This document shows, piece by piece, positions 30,102 through 39,362 of a stretch of DNA of 64,000 nucleotides. The notes beneath the pieces are model-generated. The model worked only from the letters and a program-made list of their open reading frames with translations, ran no database searches and was not told the origin of the DNA. The position numbers and the translations under genes were made by a program. Each line of letters opens with the position of its first letter. The first letter of the stretch is position 1. This DNA is from Pseudoalteromonas rubra (GTDB lineage: Bacteria; Pseudomonadota; Gammaproteobacteria; Enterobacterales; Alteromonadaceae). Location: contig NZ_PNCJ01000015.1 in NCBI RefSeq assembly GCF_005887115.1, forward strand, positions 227,192 through 291,191, read 5' to 3'.

Positions 30102-30118
30102 GCGGGCCGAAAGCCCGC
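30102..30118 (-). terminator. GC-rich hairpin between exporter gene and NRPS4, possible weak terminator
   Basis: On the minus strand a 6-bp perfect stem GCGGGC/GCCCGC with a 5-base loop is followed by CACGTTTTG. It lies 11 bases past the exporter stop codon and upstream of the preferred NRPS4 start, inside the transcribed region if the cluster is one operon. The short T run suggests partial termination or a processing site rather than a full stop. Confidence 0.5.
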
Positions 30119-30128
30119 TATCTGGCTT

Positions 30129-31802
30129 TTAGGCCAGCGCTACAGGCTGTTCAGCAACAGGTTCTGCAGATGCAAATGACGTGGTTACGTCTTCCATCTG
30201 ACCAGCTTCAAATTTGAGAATGCGGTCAGACAGTGAGAAGTAATGTTCGTCGTGACTGATCACGAATACGGTCTTACCCAAAGACTTAAGCTCAGGTAAG
30301 AGTTCGCGATAAAAGAAGTTTCTGAAATACGGGTCCTGATCGGCTGCCCATTCATCAAAAATATAAAGCGGTGTATCTTCCATGTACGACAGCAATAAGC
30401 CCAGACGTTTCTTCTGACCCTGAGAAAGCTCAGTGGTCGATAAAATGCCTTTTTCTACCGTGACTTTCTGATCCAGTTTCAGCTTGCTCAGATACTGTCG
30501 AATTTTGTTGTCATCGGCCAGCATGCCGTTGGCATCAATTACTTGCTCAAACAGGTAGAAGTCAGAGAAGATGGTGCTAAAGTGGCAACGGTACCAGTCC
30601 ATTGCATGCGCGGCATCCCGACCATCCAGGCGGATACTGCCGCGAGTTGGGGTATACAAACCACATAACACTTTGGCGAAGGTGGATTTACCACAGCCAT
30701 TGCCGCCAATCAGGAAAACGATTTCGCCACGCTGGATGTGCGTACTGATGGGCCCGATGGAGAAGTGGTAGTCGTCGCTGTCATCACGACGGTATTCATA
30801 TTCGATGGCCTCGATGTCCAAAGTGTGCCAGTTATGCTCAGGGTGCAGCGTGTTGTCCAGCTGATCAGTCAAAATCTCTTCCGATAGTTGCAGCTTTTCT
30901 ATTTTCTGGCTCGACACTATGCCCTCAGCAACCACAGAGTAGGTGTTAATTAACACCGTCAGTGGACCTATCACATAGACCAGCGTCAGCACAAAGCTCA
31001 CCACCACCTCAGTGGCTATGCCGCTCAAAAACAGTTGTGACATAAAAACCACAGACCCCAGCGCGAGGAACAGAATCAGATTGGTCCAGTTGCTCAGAAT
31101 GATAAATATAATGTGCGCTGAAATTGTCGACTTTTTAATTTCCTGAATATTTGGCGTCACCACCTCTTTGTAAAAGAAGCGCTTACGGTTGAAGTTAATA
31201 TTCAGTTCTTTACCACCGTCAATCAGGGCACGAAAGTTCTTAAACAGGCTGTCATCCAGTTCCCGTACAGCCTGAAAGCGCTGAATGCCCAGGCTCATAA
31301 GCAGCTGAGCGACCAGCATAGCTAGCAACAACACGCCACCGACAAACAAAAACAGCTGCCAGGACTGATAGCTCATATAAGCAAAACACAGCAACACGGT
31401 AGCCAGGTTATAGGCCACATGCGGTACGGCACTCAGGGTAGCGGTGAGTGATTCAATGTCTTTGGTCAAAGTGGCAAAAATACGATGCCCCCCTACGCGC
31501 TCGATCTGTTCATAACTGGTCGACAGAACACGCTGAACCAGATTCTCACGAATACTTACCATGATCTGAACGGATAACTTAGTCAGTATGTACTGAGAAA
31601 TCACACTAAAGGTTAGAAACCCTGCCAGTGCGGCGAAAAAAATGCCCAGTGCTTTGAGTACGTCAGAGTCCGGGTTAGACACATTTTCTATCTCAGCATT
31701 GACCAGTGAGATGATGCCGATGCCTGAAAGCGCACTGACAACACTCAAAAGCGTGGCAAGTATGAGGAGTTTCTTATGAGATAAAACTAGCCGATATAAC
31801 AT
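30129..31802 (-). CDS. Cyclic peptide export ABC transporter (SyrD/PvdE family)
   Basis: 557-residue half-transporter of the inner membrane with fused permease and ATPase, probably working as a homodimer to export the cluster's peptide. The first 330 residues hold six likely membrane helices. The nucleotide-binding part has Walker A GGNGCGKST near 365, signature LSQGQKKR near 457 and Walker B YIFDEWAADQDP near 482. The DEWAADQDP form is typical of the family that exports lipopeptides and pyoverdine precursors. An AAGG ribosome binding site lies 7 bases before the ATG. It sits between the thioesterase-bearing NRPS3 (111-base gap) and NRPS4 (about 100 bases), so it is probably co-transcribed. 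No outer-membrane or periplasmic partner is in the window. Confidence 0.95.
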   Translation of the reverse strand: MLYRLVLSHKKLLILATLLSVVSALSGIGIISLVNAEIENVSNPDSDVLKALGIFFAALAGFLTFSVISQYILTKLSVQIMVSIRENLVQRVLSTSYEQIERVGGHRIFATLTKDIESLTATLSAVPHVAYNLATVLLCFAYMSYQSWQLFLFVGGVLLLAMLVAQLLMSLGIQRFQAVRELDDSLFKNFRALIDGGKELNINFNRKRFFYKEVVTPNIQEIKKSTISAHIIFIILSNWTNLILFLALGSVVFMSQLFLSGIATEVVVSFVLTLVYVIGPLTVLINTYSVVAEGIVSSQKIEKLQLSEEILTDQLDNTLHPEHNWHTLDIEAIEYEYRRDDSDDYHFSIGPISTHIQRGEIVFLIGGNGCGKSTFAKVLCGLYTPTRGSIRLDGRDAAHAMDWYRCHFSTIFSDFYLFEQVIDANGMLADDNKIRQYLSKLKLDQKVTVEKGILSTTELSQGQKKRLGLLLSYMEDTPLYIFDEWAADQDPYFRNFFYRELLPELKSLGKTVFVISHDEHYFSLSDRILKFEAGQMEDVTTSFASAEPVAEQPVALA

Positions 31803-31843
31803 AAAACAGCCTTGTAATGGTTACTAATTCTAAAATAGGTATT

Positions 31844-31877
31844 AGGCAGGCTTGAACTAATTTTCTCCAGCCTGCCT
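31844..31877 (-). terminator. Perfect 9-bp hairpin between NRPS3 and exporter gene
   Basis: Arms AGGCAGGCT and AGCCTGCCT pair perfectly around a 16-base loop. It lies 36 bases after the NRPS3 stop. On the minus strand it is followed by AATACCTATTTTAG, so there is no immediate U tract and termination is likely incomplete. Attenuation or mRNA stabilisation between synthetase and exporter is a reasonable reading. Confidence 0.5.
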
Positions 31878-31913
31878 GCTTGGGTCAGATAACCCGTTTT
31901 ACTCTTTGTTTAC

Positions 31914-34900
31914 TCAGGCCAGTAGCGCCATGAGTTTGTCTGCCAGGCCACTGACATAAGGACTTTTCACCATAGTGACATGCTTGCCTTCTGTGTGGAT
32001 GGTCTCTACCTGTGTGCTGACATATGCCTGCAACTGGGTCTGTTTTTGCTGCCAGTATGCTTCTCCCAGCTCAGGAGTCACTATCATGCTTAGCGTACCA
32101 TTGAGGCTGGCTTCGGGCTGATAGCGTCTTGACCAGTCCACCTGCTGGAAATACACATTGAACAGGCGCTGAGTCATAGCCAGACTGAGCCAGGACAACA
32201 ACTGCTCTTCGCTGTCTTCAGGTTTAAGCGCTTTGGCATAGGACAGCATTAACTCCTGCTTTTCAGCATCGCTGATCTCGAACTGGGCTTCATCATCGGT
32301 TGCCACTAAACACTCGCACAGTAGCAGTTGTGTTTTACATCCTAATGACTCCAGTTTCAGTGCGGTTGCAAATGCCACGGCTCCCCCTGAACTATGACCC
32401 ATCAGTACAGCCGGTTCCGCCTCTGCGCCACGCGCATTGCGCTCACTGACAATGGCATCTGCATAGCAACTGATAAGTTCATCCCAGCTGTCGATAACCG
32501 GGTCCTGCTCGCTCATGCCTACAGGCTCCAGACTCATGATCTGCACCTGCGGTAACGCCCGTGCCAGGTCCATGTAGCCACCGCTGGTCATGCCCGCTCC
32601 GGGCGCCAGATAAATCGTTACTGCCGGGTCAAAATCCAGTGACAACACGGGGCGAATTGCCTGCCATTGCTGGTCATTATGATGAGCAATGCACTCGGCC
32701 ATAGCGCTGAGTGTGGGTCGCTCTACCACTTTGTTGATAGCAATTCCGTGGGTTTTGAAAACCTGATCAATATTCTGCACCAGCTTCATTACCAACAACG
32801 AGTGGCCACCCAGTGCAAAGAAGTTGGCGTCACGGCTGATCTGTTCGGCGGGCAGTTTAAGCACATCGGCCCACACCTGAGCGAGCATCACTTCAGTATC
32901 TCCTGTCGGTGCCTCATAACCGCCAGCCAGGGCGGATAACTCTGGCGCAGGCAGCGCCTTGCGGTCAATTTTTCCGTTTGGCGTCTGTGGCCACTGGCTA
33001 ATATAGATAAAGCTATCGGGCACCATGTACTCGGCCAGTACCTCGCTAAGCTGTGCTCTGATGGCAGTCGTCAGTGCCTGCTCATCATATTCAGCCAGCG
33101 GCTTCACATAAGCCACCAGACGCTGACTGCCATGCTCATCCGTTAAAGCCATCACCAGTGCCGAGTCTACGTCGCTGTGCTCACCGATATAGAATTCAAT
33201 TTCGCCCAGCTCGATACGCAAACCACGGATCTTCACCTGATGATCCAGTCGGCCCATGTATTCAATGTTGCCGTCTTCGCGATAGCGTACCAGGTCGCCG
33301 GTTTTGTACAACCGCTGGCTGCTGTTTGCTGCACTGGCATCGAAAAACGGGTTAGCGATAAAGCGCTCGTCAGTCAGCTCCGGGCGATTCAGATAGCCGC
33401 GGGCCAGGCCTTCACCGCCAATGTGTAACTCACCGCACGCCCCTTGCGGTAGCAGGTTCAGTGCTTCATCGAGGATCAGAAGCTGAATATTCTGAATAGG
33501 CTTGCCTATCGGCACACTGCTGCCATAGGGCTGCGCACAGTCCCAGTAGCTCACGTCGATGGCGGCTTCCGTCGGGCCATACAGGTTATGTAACTGCGCA
33601 GTTGGTAAGCTGGCCTTAAACTGTTCGACATGACTTATCTGTAATGCCTCACCACTACAAAACACCTGTTGTATCGAGGTGCAGCGGCCCAGATCGCCCT
33701 GTTCCAGCATCACCCCCAGCATCGAGGGCACAAAGTGCAGCTTAGTGACACCGGTGGCCACAACTAACTCGCTCAGATAGGTTGGGTCTTTGTGTCCACC
33801 GGGCTTAGCAATCACCAGCTCGGCGCCTTTGAGCATAGGCCAGACGAACTCCCACACTGATACATCAAAGCTGTAAGGGGTTTTTTGCAGAATTTTATCT
33901 GACGTATCACAGCCATATTCTTTGTCCATCCAGTCGATGCGGTTATGCAACGCCTGATGCTCAAGCAGTACACCTTTGGGTTTGCCCGTTGAGCCTGAGG
34001 TATAGATCATATAAGCCAGATGCTGCGACGTCAGGCCGATTTCATCGACGGCAATATTTCGCTCGTCATGGGCGTCATAATCAAACTCATCCAGCGCCAC
34101 TACAGTAGCGTCGCCCAGTTCAACGCGATTGGCCACAGCGCGGGTGCTGAGCACCACATCGGCACTGGCATTCTCAACCAGATAGTTGAGTCGGGCGGCA
34201 GGTAGCTCAGGGTCCAGCGGCACATAAGCACCACCGGCTTTGAGAATGCCCCAGATGCCAATCACCATTTCGAAAGAACGTTCAACACACAGTCCAACCA
34301 GTGAGTCCGGGCCAATGCTATGAGTGTTGCGTAAATAGTGTGCCAGCTGATTGGCCTTACTGTTCAGCGCGGTATAAGTGAGGGTCTGCGCCTCGAAGCG
34401 CAGTGCAATATTCCCGGGGGTCGCTGCGACCTGTTGTTCAAACAGCTGATGCACACAGGCCTCACGCGCATAACTTTGCTCAGTGTCATTCCACTGTTCC
34501 AGATAACGATGTTGCTCGTCATCCGGCAACACTGGCAGCGCAGCAACTGGCTGGAGTGAATCGCTTTGCAGCGCATCCAGTAACTGAGTCAGCGCGGTAA
34601 CCAGATACGCATTAATCCGTTGGCCATTCACCTTGTTGTCGATTTGCAGCGTTAGTGAAAAATCATTGCCCAGATCGTCGACCGACATCACACACGGGTA
34701 GTTAGTACGCTCTTTCACGCCCAATAGTTTCAGCTCCGCCGCTTCATCGGGCGCACTCACATCGTGAGAATGACGATAATTAAGTACCGCACTGAACAAT
34801 GGCATATTGCCCTCGACGCCCGAAGCCTGCATGGCCTCAGAAAGCGGCGCCTGCTCATGAGGGAGCAGCGACTGCAGGGCCGCATGCACATCGTGCAAAG

Positions 34901-37900
34901 CCTCCTGTGCACTGCGCAGGTCTAGTTTGACACGCACAGGCAAGGTATTAATCATCATGCCCAGCATGTTTGCCATTTCAGGACCGCCCTGCATTCGCCC
35001 CGATAACACAGTGCCAAACACCACATCCTGCTGACCCGAACAAGCGGCCACTACTCGCCCCCAGGCCAGATGAAATAACGCAGCCGGACTCATTGCCTGG
35101 CTTTTGGCATAGTCTCTCACTTTACTGGCAAGCTCAGCCGGAATGCGCTGTTTAAACTCGTCAATTTGACCACCATCGCCGTTTACTTCACTCAGCCCAA
35201 ACGGGTAGGCCGGCTGGTCAAAGTCTCCTAGTTGCGCTTTAAAGTATTGCTGAGCGTCGTGGTGCTGCTGGTCGTGTAGTACACGAGCGATAAAATGACG
35301 ATAGGGTGTCACAGCAGGTAAACTGGCTGCGCCTTCGCTTTCTATCCGGGCCAGCTCAGCCATCAGAATATCCAGCGAGACATGGTCAATCAGCAAGTGG
35401 TGCACTTTAAGCACAACATAGATTTGCTGGGATTGTTTATCCTCCATCGCCTGTAACTGCATCATAGGTGCCGATTCTAGCTCAAGGCGATGTGCGCCAT
35501 GTGCGACATAGTTTTCGAATACCGCTTGCACCTCCTGCCCGGCGTTGACCGGCAGCCATTGCGCCGCTATCTGCGCCTCACGCAGCACCACCTGGACGGG
35601 CTCTGTCCGGCCACGCCACAAAATCGCGGTGCGCAATACATCATGACGGGCGATCAGCGCATTGAGCTGCGCCTCCAACAGCGATAATAATGCTCGCTGA
35701 GAGAATGAAAACGCCATGGTTGTGACATAGGGGTCGCGGCCATCACTGAGTGTATGCATCGCCAGGATCCCCTGCTGCAACGGCGCCAGAGGATAGATAT
35801 CCTGAATGTTTCTAGCTCCACCCGGAACCTGTGCCGTTATCTCATTGATCTCGTCTTGCGTAAGGCTCACCAGATCCAGCAGTTCAGGCGTAATTTCAGT
35901 ACACTCAGGAGGGATCCGATTTTGCGGCACCACAAAGCCCTGTTCTGCATCCTCACTCAATTGAGTCGCCATCTGCGCCAGTGTGCTGCTGGTAAACAGG
36001 GCCTGACTATCAACCTGATACCCCCGCTCTTTGAGTGCAGCAATAAGCTGTATCATCAGCAACGAGTGACCACCCAGCGCAAAGAAATTTGCCGTTGTGC
36101 TGAGCTCTGCCGGGTCGCGTTCAAGCAAGTCACCACACACGTCAACCACTACCTGTTCCGCTTCAGAGGCGGGGGCCGTGTATGCTGCACCAGCCTCTGT
36201 CAGTGCCGGTTCCGGTAGCGCACGGCGGTCGATTTTTCCGTTGCTGGTTAACGGCCAGTGCTCAATCAGGACCAACGTATCCGGGACCATATAGCCAGGT
36301 AACCGCTGTGCCAGTGCCTGGCTCAGTTGAGTGCTATCCACGACCCCGGCCTCCCGTGCTGCACAGGTTAGCTCAATGTAAGCCACCAGGCGTTTACTCA
36401 CTTCGCCTTTTACCACCACCAGCGCACTGGCCACGCTCTCCAGCTGCGTGATTTGTTGCTCGATTTCACCCAGCTCAACCCGGAAACCGCGGATCTTGAT
36501 CTGGTTGTCGGTACGACCCACATAGTCAATGACGCCATCAGCCTGAACACGTACTAAGTCACCGGTACGATAAAGGCGTCGATAGGCATCACTTTGAGCA
36601 TCGTCATAGAAAGGGTTAGCGGTGAATTTCTCTGCGCTCAGCTCAGCAAGGTTTAAATAGCCGAGCGCCAGCCCAGGCCCGCTGACACACAGCTCACCCA
36701 CACTCCCCAGCGGTACCAGTTGATTGCCGCTGAGCACCATCACACTGTCGCCCTGCAGTGCACGACCAATCGGCACCGCGTTTGCGGGATCAAAGTCCGC
36801 AGGCACCGGATAACAACAGGTAAAGGTAGTGTTTTCGGTCGGACCGTAACCATTGACCACTTGCACTGCTGGCAAAGCGTGTTGCACCCGGGCCACAGCC
36901 TGCGGGTCTAACACATCACCACCAGCCAGCACAGTGCGCAGCGAGCTCAGCTGTGTCTGTGCCTGCGTGCTCACCTTACTCCACTCACTAAACAGTCCGG
37001 CGGTTAACCACATCGCATTAACCCGATGCGTCTCAATCACCTGATTCAGTGTCTCCAGCGTGATATGGGCTTGCGGATAGATCACGCAGCAACCACCATT
37101 GAGTAGCGGGCCCCAAATTTCCAGCGTTGCCGCATCAAACGCCACATTCGCAGCCTGCAAAAACACGGTATCCCGGTCCAAACTCATAAAGTTGGGCGAC
37201 ACCACCAGTCGACTGATGGCCCGATGTGGCACCGCAACCCCTTTAGGTAACCCGGTCGAGCCCGATGTATAAATCACATAGGCTGGGCTGTCTGGTTCAG
37301 GTGAATGCTCAGTAAACTGTGCAGAGCCAAAACGCATAAACGCATCACATCCCTCAATGGTGAAATCAGGGGTCAGTTCAAGCGCCTGTATATTACCGCT
37401 TTGTAGTATCGGGCGGTGTTCAGCACAGGTGATCACCATTTTAAGATCAGCATCTGCGACAATATGATCGATACGAGACTGCGGATAATCTGGGTTCAGC
37501 GGCACATAGGTCGCGCCACTTTTGAGCACAGCCAGCATCGCCACTATCATCTCGATACCACGCGGCAGTAACAAGCCGATATGCGCCTGGCGACCTTGTG
37601 CTATCAAATAACGGGCTAGGCGATTGGACGCATTGTCGAGTTCACCATAGCTAAGCTGACGCTGGCCACACACTAGTGCGGTATGCTGGGGCGCAAGTGC
37701 GACACTGCGGCTGAACAACTCTGTCACCGTCTGATGCGCCGCCTCTGGCAGCTCACTGGGGGTCATCAGCGCCGCCAGCTGCGCCTGCTCTGTTGCATTA
37801 AGCGCCGAAATGTCACTCAACATTGGCTGACTGGCACTCACCGCGGCGCCTGCCAGTCTTTCGATAACTGCCATCAACTGGGCGTTGAAACGTGCAATGA

Positions 37901-39362
37901 GCGCCGGGCTGAATAAGGCTTTGTCATATAACCAGCTAATATGAACACCTTGCTCATCCAGACTCAGATTGATCTCCAGATCAAACTTACAGATAGGCTC
38001 GTCGCCACTCAGCGGTGTCATGCTCAGCTCGGGCAGCGCCACACTGTGCGCCTGCTCACTGGCCACACCATAATCAGAGTTAGTGGTCAAAACTATCTGA
38101 AATAGAGGCGTATGAGCGCTGTCACGCTCTATATTCAATGCCTCGACAATCTGTTCAAACGGCACATCCTGATGGGATTGAGCCTGCTGGTTGACGTGGC
38201 GAATATGGGCTAAAAAGTCTGCCAGCGTGTCGTGCTCTGTGCTTGCTCTGAGCACCAGAGAATTGACAAAAAAACCAATCAGGTCTTTAAGCTGGGCATC
38301 GCTGCGATTTGCAACCGGGGTGCCAATCACCACATCTGAGTTGCCGCTAAACCGTGACAAGGTCAGTGCCAGCGCCCCATGCATGAGCATAAACGGGGTG
38401 AGCTGATGTTGCTCACCCAGCTGAGTAAGCGCGGTGGCAACAGGTGCCCCCAGCGAGGCGTCATGCCTGGCGCCCAGATACCCTTTTTGTGCGGGTCTTG
38501 GATAGCTCAGCGGCAGGCTATGCAATGCGGGTAAGTCGGTCAGTGTCTGCTGCCAGTATTGCAAAGCGGATGCAAGCACCTCTTCGCTCAGCCACTCACG
38601 CTGCCAGTGCGCATAATCTTTGTATTGCAAAGCCAGCGCAGGCAGCGGACACGCATTGCCCTGCACCAGGCTGGCATAAATCGCAAAGAACTCCTGGCTC
38701 AGAATCGCCATCGACCAGCCATCAGAAGCAATATGGTGCATGTTTAATAACAAGTATCCCACTACCTGGCCCGGAGCCGTATGACTCATGCTCACCCAGG
38801 TTGCACGGATCATCAGATCCTGGCTCAGGTCAAAGGGTGTCTGAGCATCTTCTTGCAGCAACGCATCCAAAGCCTGTTGTGCTGCCTCAGGTGCCTGCGC
38901 ACTCAGATCCACACAAGTTAGTGAGAAACCCACTTCATCGCGCACAACCTGCACTGCTTTGCCCTGTTGAGACTGGTACACTGTACGCAATACCTGGTGA
39001 CGCTGCACAATTTGTGCGAGCGCCTGTTCCACCAGTGCAGGCTTCAGCTGACCTTCGACACGATAGATCTGCGGCATATTATAGTGCGCACTGCCTCCGT
39101 GCAGCTCATTGAGCATCCACAAGCGTTGCTGTGCAAAAGATAAAGGTGCGCTGCAACCCGGCATCTGTTTAAGCGTCGGGCGTTTGTGACTGCGAGCATA
39201 AAGCTGGTGTAAAAATGCCTTGAGCGCGTCCTTGTTTTCGGCCAGCTGACGTTTCAACTGGCTGTCCATTTCTTTGGGTAGCTTGAGGGTGATTTTTTCG
39301 TCCTGAGACTGGAAAATAACACCCGCCTGTTGTAGTTGTTGAAAGAGCAACTCAACACTCAT
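31914..39362 (-). CDS. NRPS3: two-module peptide synthetase with terminal thioesterase, predicted Val-Ser
   Basis: 2482-residue terminal synthetase that releases the product. Order: docking domain (1-55); C1 LCL (HHIASDGW near 212); A1 (FDAATLE near 744); T1 (GGHSL near 1097); dual-like C2 (HHLLIDH near 1323, preceded by MHTLSDGRDPY near 1205); A2 (FDVSVWE near 1833); T2 (near 2185); thioesterase (about 2250-2482). The thioesterase has GHSSGG near 2322 with the nucleophilic Ser, and a GKHVTM segment near 2461 that likely supplies the catalytic His. Codes read DALWLGGTFK (Val-like) and DVWHFSLIDK (Ser). It is the only thioesterase seen, so chain release by hydrolysis or macrocyclisation happens here. 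The start overlaps the NRPS2 stop as ATGA. Confidence 0.96.
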   Translation of the reverse strand: MSVELLFQQLQQAGVIFQSQDEKITLKLPKEMDSQLKRQLAENKDALKAFLHQLYARSHKRPTLKQMPGCSAPLSFAQQRLWMLNELHGGSAHYNMPQIYRVEGQLKPALVEQALAQIVQRHQVLRTVYQSQQGKAVQVVRDEVGFSLTCVDLSAQAPEAAQQALDALLQEDAQTPFDLSQDLMIRATWVSMSHTAPGQVVGYLLLNMHHIASDGWSMAILSQEFFAIYASLVQGNACPLPALALQYKDYAHWQREWLSEEVLASALQYWQQTLTDLPALHSLPLSYPRPAQKGYLGARHDASLGAPVATALTQLGEQHQLTPFMLMHGALALTLSRFSGNSDVVIGTPVANRSDAQLKDLIGFFVNSLVLRASTEHDTLADFLAHIRHVNQQAQSHQDVPFEQIVEALNIERDSAHTPLFQIVLTTNSDYGVASEQAHSVALPELSMTPLSGDEPICKFDLEINLSLDEQGVHISWLYDKALFSPALIARFNAQLMAVIERLAGAAVSASQPMLSDISALNATEQAQLAALMTPSELPEAAHQTVTELFSRSVALAPQHTALVCGQRQLSYGELDNASNRLARYLIAQGRQAHIGLLLPRGIEMIVAMLAVLKSGATYVPLNPDYPQSRIDHIVADADLKMVITCAEHRPILQSGNIQALELTPDFTIEGCDAFMRFGSAQFTEHSPEPDSPAYVIYTSGSTGLPKGVAVPHRAISRLVVSPNFMSLDRDTVFLQAANVAFDAATLEIWGPLLNGGCCVIYPQAHITLETLNQVIETHRVNAMWLTAGLFSEWSKVSTQAQTQLSSLRTVLAGGDVLDPQAVARVQHALPAVQVVNGYGPTENTTFTCCYPVPADFDPANAVPIGRALQGDSVMVLSGNQLVPLGSVGELCVSGPGLALGYLNLAELSAEKFTANPFYDDAQSDAYRRLYRTGDLVRVQADGVIDYVGRTDNQIKIRGFRVELGEIEQQITQLESVASALVVVKGEVSKRLVAYIELTCAAREAGVVDSTQLSQALAQRLPGYMVPDTLVLIEHWPLTSNGKIDRRALPEPALTEAGAAYTAPASEAEQVVVDVCGDLLERDPAELSTTANFFALGGHSLLMIQLIAALKERGYQVDSQALFTSSTLAQMATQLSEDAEQGFVVPQNRIPPECTEITPELLDLVSLTQDEINEITAQVPGGARNIQDIYPLAPLQQGILAMHTLSDGRDPYVTTMAFSFSQRALLSLLEAQLNALIARHDVLRTAILWRGRTEPVQVVLREAQIAAQWLPVNAGQEVQAVFENYVAHGAHRLELESAPMMQLQAMEDKQSQQIYVVLKVHHLLIDHVSLDILMAELARIESEGAASLPAVTPYRHFIARVLHDQQHHDAQQYFKAQLGDFDQPAYPFGLSEVNGDGGQIDEFKQRIPAELASKVRDYAKSQAMSPAALFHLAWGRVVAACSGQQDVVFGTVLSGRMQGGPEMANMLGMMINTLPVRVKLDLRSAQEALHDVHAALQSLLPHEQAPLSEAMQASGVEGNMPLFSAVLNYRHSHDVSAPDEAAELKLLGVKERTNYPCVMSVDDLGNDFSLTLQIDNKVNGQRINAYLVTALTQLLDALQSDSLQPVAALPVLPDDEQHRYLEQWNDTEQSYAREACVHQLFEQQVAATPGNIALRFEAQTLTYTALNSKANQLAHYLRNTHSIGPDSLVGLCVERSFEMVIGIWGILKAGGAYVPLDPELPAARLNYLVENASADVVLSTRAVANRVELGDATVVALDEFDYDAHDERNIAVDEIGLTSQHLAYMIYTSGSTGKPKGVLLEHQALHNRIDWMDKEYGCDTSDKILQKTPYSFDVSVWEFVWPMLKGAELVIAKPGGHKDPTYLSELVVATGVTKLHFVPSMLGVMLEQGDLGRCTSIQQVFCSGEALQISHVEQFKASLPTAQLHNLYGPTEAAIDVSYWDCAQPYGSSVPIGKPIQNIQLLILDEALNLLPQGACGELHIGGEGLARGYLNRPELTDERFIANPFFDASAANSSQRLYKTGDLVRYREDGNIEYMGRLDHQVKIRGLRIELGEIEFYIGEHSDVDSALVMALTDEHGSQRLVAYVKPLAEYDEQALTTAIRAQLSEVLAEYMVPDSFIYISQWPQTPNGKIDRKALPAPELSALAGGYEAPTGDTEVMLAQVWADVLKLPAEQISRDANFFALGGHSLLVMKLVQNIDQVFKTHGIAINKVVERPTLSAMAECIAHHNDQQWQAIRPVLSLDFDPAVTIYLAPGAGMTSGGYMDLARALPQVQIMSLEPVGMSEQDPVIDSWDELISCYADAIVSERNARGAEAEPAVLMGHSSGGAVAFATALKLESLGCKTQLLLCECLVATDDEAQFEISDAEKQELMLSYAKALKPEDSEEQLLSWLSLAMTQRLFNVYFQQVDWSRRYQPEASLNGTLSMIVTPELGEAYWQQKQTQLQAYVSTQVETIHTEGKHVTMVKSPYVSGLADKLMALLA

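Noticed and set aside
38444..39112. 222-codon open frame on the plus strand opposite NRPS3
   Set aside because: Shadow of conserved condensation-domain coding sequence. It is rich in Arg, Pro, His and Ser, has no ribosome binding site, and similar shadows recur opposite other C domains.
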